A stretch of 14,950 nt of DNA. It comes from Smittium mucronatum (Eukaryota; Kickxellomycota; Harpellomycetes; Harpellales; Legeriomycetaceae). Both the position numbers and the translations under genes were made by a program. The stretch is taken from NCBI GenBank assembly GCA_001953115.1, contig LSSL01003203.1, positions 1 to 14,950 on the forward strand, read 5' to 3'. A model generated the notes under the pieces. The model did no database searches and was not told the DNA's origin. It worked only from the letters and a program-made list of their open reading frames with translations. Positions 8,375-14,950 of this stretch are shown in pieces (positions within the stretch are counted from its first letter, which is position 1; each line of letters opens with the position of its first letter).

Positions 8375-11300
8375 TTCGGATCAGATATTACTATTTTGGT
8401 TTTTTTTGTAGAATGGCCCACTCTTAAAAAATCCTGAGCTGAGTTTTGTAAAGAAAGGATATACTTATCCGAAAAAAGTATATTGTAGATAGTTTTGAGT
8501 TCTGTTTATACCCCCCATTCTTTTTTTTATGCCTATTTATATCTCTTGCAAAAAATTGCTCTTTTCAATTTTTTTTACTTTAAAATAAGTAGACTCATAT
8601 TTAAAGCCACCTCTAGATCTTTATCGAAATTTGATTGATTGGAATGTATATATTCACAATTAAAATAAAAATAGCTGTTAGATTGATCTTTTTTAGTTGA
8701 TAGTATTTGAATCCTATTAAAAGAAGAGATACATACGCATTCTAGAATTACGGATGTCGAGTCTGCAAAAAGAGACTTTTTAATAAGTTTTTTTTATTAT
8801 TTTCTACGTAAAGATTTTTTTAAAAAAAATAATTGAGATCAGTTATTCGGTTTTTTTGCACAAATACCCCAATTCAAATATGTGAATAGCTAGTTTATAA
8901 TCCGTCATTGATATTAGGCCGATTTATTTTCCACAAAGTTTTTTTTATTAAAAATTCGATATTAAACGAATAATTTTAGTTAAACGATTAAAAAAACGCA
9001 AAGAAAATCTTGTATTTATTTTGATATGTAAATGTAACAATGATTTTTTACTCAATAGTCGTTACGGTTTCATTTTATATGCATTAAGATCCTTGAAGAA
9101 ATCTTCAATTAATATACCTGTTATATAAATTCAATGAAAATGAAAAAGCAAATTTGGATTTTGAATTCGAATTTCGCCTAAATAAATTTTAAAAATAAAC
9201 AAAATAAATAACAGGATTTAACTAAAATCGTAGTGTTGTATTAAAAAAAATCCAAAGGATGTTTTAAATCTATATAAATCATGACCTTATCCAATATTCT
9301 CATTGATATTTTTTTATACAAGAGCATATTCGGATATAATTTAAACCAAATGTTTTTAATCAATTTTACAAAGACAACTTATTAAAATATAAAGAATTTA
9401 TATCAAATTCTTTTATCCACTAGAATTTTTATAAAAATTAAGATCATTTGAAAAAAATCAAATTAAGAATATAATATCTACTGGTATGTTAAATGGAGGT
9501 ACTCATAAAACATTATTCTTCTCCTAATATTAAGATGGAAATATTATGTACTCTATTGTTTATTTTGCGACTTTAAAAATATTCCTTTTCTTCATTAGAT
9601 AAATTTTTATAGACCATCTTCGATTTATTTTCAAAAATGCAAGCCCCCCTCCAAAAAAATGGCTGATATTAAATAAAAACAGGGTAAGATTAAAAAAATA
9701 CATTGGAGTTGCTTTCACATTATAGATAGTTTATAATTTTCATAATTGTATGTCCCATCTGGAAGTTTTGGAAATATATGCTATTTTCTAATATTAAAAG
9801 TACAATTATCAGCTCTCCCTAAAAACATATACCACTATAATATCAAAAATATTATTTATAGAGTCTTTATAAGAAAATGATTATAATTTTGAGACATTTC
9901 CTCAACCTAAATTCCACAATATAATGTTTTACAAATATTTTATATCATAATGCTAATATCCTTCAAATGCTTAAATAAAATATTAAATTGAATAAAATGA
10001 TCTATCGGATTAACAAAATATTTTAAGTTTAAATTCTCCAGTTATTCTATAATTTTCCATCATCTTCATAAATCCAGGTTAGTGTTATTATAAAAATATT
10101 TTGAGACTTCTAATTCTTCTTAAGAATACCTTTATAGAATATGTGGTTATAAAAATTGAAATGATAATTTAATGGCATATTTTTAAACAAAATTTAATCG
10201 TTTTTAATCATATCATCTCTTTTCAAGCCATTTAAAATTATCTACACCAGCCTTTTTTCTTATAAAATAGCAATTACAGAATAGCTTTAAATTTGATATT
10301 GTATGATTTTTATATTATTAAATTTCTAAAATTCCTGATACTCATTATTAGTGGTTTCAACACTACATAATTAGCTTTCAATACCAAATACTAGGGGTTT
10401 TTTATTAATAATCATTCACAAAGACACGATTTAAAATAAAAATTAATTGTTTTTTAAACCACAATTCAAATATAAACATAGATTTACAATTAGATTATAA
10501 AAAATATTCTTATGTGGAAAGTTCAATGCAAATTCGAAAAAAAATTAAAATGAATTATAAAAATAATTTTTTTTTTATAAATTAATATTTAAATAACAAA
10601 GGGTTAATGATATAACTATTTTTGGAAATTATTTTTATAAAATTTTTCGTGATATTTTTTTTATTAATCATTCTAACTTTTAAATTTCGCATTAAAATCA
10701 AAGATATAGAAGGTCAATATTTTTAATGAAATTTCTAAATTTTATAAAAGTCAAATGATAAAATTATTTTTTTAAATTCTTAAATATAGGTAAATTTTTA
10801 ATTTTTTAAATCATTTTAATTCTAGATCCCTGTTCCTAAAAATCTAATAGAAAGTTCATTTTATTGTGTAGGTAAATAATAGATAAAAAAAATATTATGG
10901 AATTTTTTTTTAAGACTCAATATTGCAAAATTTATTGGTATTGATTTTTTATTATAAACATAATTTATTATAATCTTCATAAAAAAAATCAAATAAACGG
11001 ACAGTAATCATTATTTGAAATTTTATAACTGCTTTTTCATAAATTTACTCAATATATATGAATTTTAAATCTTTTAACAAAAATTTTACATATAATCTTC
11101 ACCACAAGGATCGGGGTATATCTTAAAATAAGAATCGTATTTATTAAATTAAATTTTGCATTTTTCTAAAGCAATCATAATTATTTCTTTCTTTCTAAAA
11201 CCAAAAATAACTGTTTTTTAATGTTTTTAATATAAAAAGTTTAGTACTTATTTTTCTTATTTGATTTATAATGCTGTTTACTTCAGCAGATATTATTTAG

Positions 11301-12061
11301 TTCTTATAAAAGATAGAGATAATTTGCCAATTCGATATCCTTTAAAATTATGTTTGTGCAAATATAAATATACATATTGGGTGTATATTTAAAGATTTTC
11401 TAAATTCTAAATTCTAAAGTTCTATTTTATATTCAATTTAATAGAATTCTAGAATATAAAGTATCATTTTTTTCTCTAAAAAAATCATCAGACAAACAAA
11501 ATTTTAAACAGTGATGTTATTATTTTAATAAAAAAGACTTGCAGATAGAACTAAAAGCATTTGCCTAGTATTATCGTTTTGAGTTTATATTTTTGTTATT
11601 AACATTGTTCAGTTAGTTTCTGAAATTATGGAGATCCTATCTTTGAATTGATATGCTAAATAAATGCTATGATCTTCTTAAATAAGATTTAGATACAATA
11701 AGAACTTATAATTCCATTTATATTACATCAATCTTAATATATGTATATATTAAAATAACGATTTTCTATTGAATATGTTGCATGGGAAAATCAAAACCAT
11801 GTATTAGTATTACTTTATTAACAAATCTTGACGTTATCTATATTATAAATGCAATTCAAATAATCTACCTTAGTTTTAATTTTTGAGTGAATCCATCTTA
11901 AAAGTTAAGATCCTAAAACCCTGAATTGTAAAATCTATATAAATACTCAGAATAATTGACATGAGAATAAGTAAAAAGCTAGTTATATATTGTGAAAAAC
12001 AGAAAGCTAATTTATTTTACTGCTTTATAAATATCTAAAAGACAACTTTCTCAAATATAAA
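8375..12061. other. 3.7-kb AT-rich spacer between the divergent CAP genes
   Basis: This must hold the promoters of both CAP genes, since they start at its two ends. I see no coding frame, RNA gene or recognisable element in it. It is dominated by A and T runs. The leader sequences next to the two starts do not look alike. TATAAATA at 12026-12033, about 30 bases before the plus-strand CAP start, is a TATA-like word but unremarkable at this composition. Confidence 0.6.
11401..11422. repeat. short tandem repeat, TAAATTC-type
   Basis: Two exact TAAATTC units followed by a variant TAAAGTTC. It is a minor microsatellite-like run in the spacer. Confidence 0.4.
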
Positions 12062-12718
12062 ATGGTCAGCGTTAGAGTTTTCTTATTATCAGCAATTTTT
12101 TCTACTTGCTTCTCTGCCCCAAGTGTTTCCCTGAAGCATGACAAAAACGAAAATTTGAAATATTCAGTGAAAGAAAAGATGGAGTCTGGAGAGCCTAAAA
12201 TAATCATTGAATTAGAAAACTACGACACCGGGTCAGTTGATTCACAATCTTACTCAAAAAGAAACCATTCTGAAATATATAATAGTGACCGCCCCACTAA
12301 GCTTCCTCAATGGATAGAACTAATAATTAAGGGTGACGATGAAATAAACACTAAAGAAGAGATTGAAAGAATGAACAAAACTTTAAATTCCTATAGAGAA
12401 AAAGTAGGTAAAGAGGAATTAGTATACTCTCCAGAGTTGTCTAAAGCAGCTCTTATCCAGTCTCAATATCAAAAAAATGAAAATATAATTACCCATGGTA
12501 ACAAATACTTGAATAGTTTATCCGATAGAATCAAGTCCATAGGAAAAAACTGCACCAGATGTTCCGAAAATGTATTTATGGGTAATGGTACAATTGAAGA
12601 AGTCATGGGAGAATGGTATAACTCAACAGGTCATAGAAAAAATATTCTTGGGGACACTGCTGAATATGGCTTCGCAAAATCCGGGGAATATTGGACTCAA
12701 GTATTCAACAGAGAATGA
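12062..12718 (+). CDS. Secreted CAP-domain protein, diverged paralogue of the gene at 7721-8374
   Basis: Single-exon ORF of 218 residues, ATG to TGA. It has a probable signal peptide (FLLSAIFSTCFSA, cut near residue 18-20). A block at about 23-51 (SLK...ENLKYSV.EK...G.PKI.IEL) matches the minus-strand paralogue, then comes an unalignable middle (52-100) rich in Ser, Asn, Asp and Lys. The CAP domain spans about 103-218, with His145 in ITHGN, Glu169 in SENV, Trp185, His191 in GHRKNIL, Glu201 before YGFA, and YWTQVF near the end. The CxxC (164, 167) is kept. Changes from the usual pattern are SENVFMG for AENVAWG and STGH for SPGH. NKT (105-107), NCT (163-165) and NGT (175-177) are possible N-glycosylation sites. 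The cavity His/Glu set is complete, so it is probably functional. Confidence 0.92.
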   Translation: MVSVRVFLLSAIFSTCFSAPSVSLKHDKNENLKYSVKEKMESGEPKIIIELENYDTGSVDSQSYSKRNHSEIYNSDRPTKLPQWIELIIKGDDEINTKEEIERMNKTLNSYREKVGKEELVYSPELSKAALIQSQYQKNENIITHGNKYLNSLSDRIKSIGKNCTRCSENVFMGNGTIEEVMGEWYNSTGHRKNILGDTAEYGFAKSGEYWTQVFNRE

Positions 12719-14509
12719 TGTATTAGCATATAATGTTATGCCTTTACTATTTTCTAGTTTTTTTTATCTTAATTAGAGCTCAAAAAAAAGTTCTATTTAA
12801 ATAAAAGGTATCCTGTATGTTGGATAAATAAATTATTCAAGATTTTGAAGTAGGTCATCTAAAATGTTTATAATCTATGATTTATTTATCTATTCAAATT
12901 AGAAAAATATTAGTTGTATCGTCTTTTATGGAAAATCTTTAGACCTTTTTGCAAAAAATCCGAAAAAATAATAAGATAATGGGTCGTTATTACTTTGAAT
13001 ACATTTTTTCATTTTTGACTTTTTCTATCAATCTACTTCTTCAATTTATTCAAAATATTTATTTAGCTATAAGGTGCTATTTCAATTTTAAAAAAATAAA
13101 ATTTATTTGGAACGAGTGTAAACTAATACAAAATTATGAAAATTCATACAAAATCAATCATCTCATACAAATCAAAAAATGTAACGTTTTATACACATTA
13201 AGTACTGTAGATTAATACAAAAAATTTAAAATCTAATTTATTGGTAAACTAAAACTTTAAAAACTTCTATTCGATATGCCATCTAGTCATCTTTCATGTA
13301 GTTTATAAGGTATTAATTTTTTAAGTCTGAAAAGTAAAAATTTAGGTATATCTGTTACAACCAACGATTAGATATTTATATTAAACAATATACAGCTTAA
13401 TTGAATAACACCTTGATGTCTATTTAAAATCATGTAATATTTCTAAATTTGGGATTTTTTTGATTACAAAAGCTAATAATATTTGAAACCTAATTAAATA
13501 AATTGTTACTCCACATAAATAAAAGATTTAAAAATTATAATTTTTTTGTTTTTTGTATAAGATAGCCTTAAAAAACATTATAAGTAAAAATTATTCATTT
13601 TCCATTTTTCCAGGTTTCTATTCAACAATGAGTTTAATGTAAACTGAGGCCCAGTTTTCCACTTTTTCCAATATATTTTTAAAGCAAGATAATTTAATAT
13701 ATAAAGACTAAATAACTAATAATTTTAAATTTTCTTCATTTTAAATTAATTCTAGAGTTTTAAAATTTTCTTTGATTTGAGATTAAAACATAAATTAAAT
13801 TCACACATGTGTTTTTATTATTTCAGCCGACATTTAAAGGGAATTCTTTAAACCAAAAAAAAAAAAAGAATATATTTTGGACATTCAAACTTTTCATTTT
13901 TGATAGCAAATTTGAGTATCTTTATTTTTGGACCATCAATGCCCTAAATCTATAATATATTAATATTCCTTTTATCAATGTTAAAGGCTCAATTTATCAA
14001 AAGTACTTCATATTAAACGATTTTATGTTGAGAAATTAAATAGCAATAAAAACATATTTCAAATTTACAATTCTTGTTCACACTTTTAGGAATAAGAATG
14101 CTGCATGCATTTATATTTCAAAAATTGGTTGTTTTTCAATAAATTAGATGATTTTTCCCATTAATTTAACTAAATACTTAGAATTTTTTTTGGATATATC
14201 TTGTATAGAGATACCAGAGAATCAAACTAAATAAAGAGATGAAATATAAGTGTGCAAGGTTTCCTGAATAAATGATTTCTATTTGTTAATTAATATAACG
14301 TTTATCCAACTGAAGTTTTTAAATTAATAAATGAGCAATACATTAAAGTTTAAATTTTTTATATTAATCTACATAGCTTTGTGTGGATAAACTTTTTTTT
14401 TTTTTGTATCACGGAATTTTATTGTAAGATAACGTCATTAAAAACTATACTAAAAAAATTTGAAAAAAAGAAAAAGACGTATAGAAAAGACTATTATCCT
14501 AACTACAAT
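12719..14509. other. AT-rich region without a recognisable gene
   Basis: Downstream of the CAP gene, AATAAA at 12800-12805 is a plausible poly(A) signal. A frame of 78 codons from an ATG at 12979 to 13215 encodes a low-complexity, Ile/Phe/Asn/Lys-rich hydrophobic peptide. I see no homology or conserved motif in it and do not call it a gene. Nothing else supportable is seen. Confidence 0.5.
12800..12805 (+). terminator. possible poly(A) signal of the plus-strand CAP gene
   Basis: AATAAA lies 82 bases past the TGA stop, within TTTAAATAAAAGG. The assignment rests on distance only. Confidence 0.35.
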
Positions 14510-14950
14510 AAGCTCCTCTGCCGGACTACCGACTGCGTACCTACGGGAAAAAGGTTCAATCTACCAACCGAACGACCCCCCCTGGCATTGCTTCAAGTAG
14601 GCTGGATGACTGAGGTTATGTGCAGTCATGAATTAAGCTCTTTGTCAATGAACAACAGTTCATTGAAGCTATTGAGCTCCTAGTCAGAGCCTACTTCTAA
14701 CAGGATTAATAAAATTAGGCTCCTACCCAAACGTGGGTTTGATCGACATGGCTTTCCTACAAATAGCTGTTAGACGCTGAGATCCGTCTGACTGTCGAAC
14801 GCTGGACTTGTGCACTAGACTATGTCTCAACTGTGCTAAACGATCGGTTCCTCCTGTTTCGAGATGGCCCTCCTCTGGAATCGCTGTCCTCCGAATCGCT
14901 GTGCGCTGTCTCCACTACTCCCAACCAAGAATAGTGCAACGCTGTGCGCT
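14510..14950. mobile_element. G+C-rich island reaching the right edge, probable insert or degenerate mobile element
   Basis: Composition changes abruptly near 14510: 212 of the last 430 bases are G or C by hand count, against 11 to 12 per 60 just before. It is also richer than the three genes here, so it is unlikely to be an ordinary host exon. The plus frame entering from the AT-rich side is open to 14683 and then, after one stop, to about 14770, but matches nothing I know. The minus strand has a frame open about 40 codons from the right edge (Ser/Arg-rich) and another with repeated stops. No terminal repeat or coding domain can be proved because the window ends inside it. A transposable element, contamination or a misjoin are all possible. 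Confidence 0.4.
14897..14950 (+). repeat. direct repeat of CGCTGTGCGCT in the G+C-rich island
   Basis: CGCTGTGCGCT occurs at 14897-14907 and again at 14940-14950, ending exactly at the window edge. The shorter word GAATCGCTGT also appears twice nearby (from about 14878 and 14893). This suggests a tandem or minisatellite-like stretch continuing beyond the window. Confidence 0.5.

Noticed and set aside
12949..13215. 88-codon frame (78 from its ATG) downstream of the plus-strand CAP gene
   Set aside because: It is hydrophobic and low complexity with no recognisable family, and its composition matches the surrounding spacer.
14550..14585. tRNA-like words (GGTTCAATC on plus, TTCGGTTGGTAGA on minus)
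   Set aside because: No cloverleaf can be drawn: the acceptor and T-arm stems do not pair on either strand.
14510..14950. A minus-strand frame with pieces such as GRLNLFPVGTQSVV, thought of as a decayed retroelement polyprotein whose stops could all be C-to-T changes
   Set aside because: The frame has about as many stops as random DNA of this composition would give (eight or nine in 150 codons). The resemblance to a reverse-transcriptase region is too weak to claim.
1..14950. CRISPR array, rRNA, riboswitch or bacterial operon
   Set aside because: I saw no regular repeat-spacer array, no rRNA-like conserved stretch and no Shine-Dalgarno-led gene chain. The introns and signal peptides point to a eukaryote.

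Overview
This looks like nuclear DNA from an AT-rich eukaryote, most likely a fungus. The only long open frames have eukaryotic gene structure: one is split by two short GT...AG introns and encodes a sterol-synthesis enzyme, and two encode secreted proteins with signal peptides. Spacers are very A+T-rich (11 to 12 G+C per 60 bases where I counted near 14340-14460) and full of A and T runs. I see no bacterial operon structure, rRNA, convincing tRNA or CRISPR array. An early-diverging, AT-rich fungus of the Zoopagomycota type (for example a gut fungus of insects) would fit, but that is inference and not shown by the sequence.

Layout. 1-6139 has no intact gene. It holds an inverted pair of repeat arms (2098-2228 and 3091-3178, 862 bases apart) and, at 3690-6065, patches on both strands that read like decayed coding sequence. 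6140-7480 is ERG26, a sterol-4-alpha-carboxylate 3-dehydrogenase of 364 residues in three exons, the first coding only three residues. 7721-8374 (minus) is a secreted 217-residue CAP-domain protein, tail to tail with ERG26 across a 240-base spacer. 8375-12061 is a gene-free, extremely AT-rich spacer. 12062-12718 (plus) is a diverged paralogue of that CAP gene, 218 residues, head to head with the first. 12719 to about 14510 is again AT-rich and empty. From about 14510 to the right edge, composition jumps to about half G+C (212 of 430 by hand count), probably the edge of a mobile element or other foreign insert.

How the genes may relate. ERG26 acts in C4-demethylation of sterol precursors at the ER. 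Some fungal CAP proteins (yeast Pry proteins) bind and export sterols, so the adjacency is worth noting, but these two are the shorter YkwD-like CAP form and sterol binding is not shown. The CAP pair shares a signal peptide, a conserved N-terminal block, a freely diverging middle and a conserved C-terminal CAP domain. I did not find a clear new biological system. The best leads are the CAP paralogue architecture, the inverted repeat element, the G+C-rich island and the decayed coding patches.
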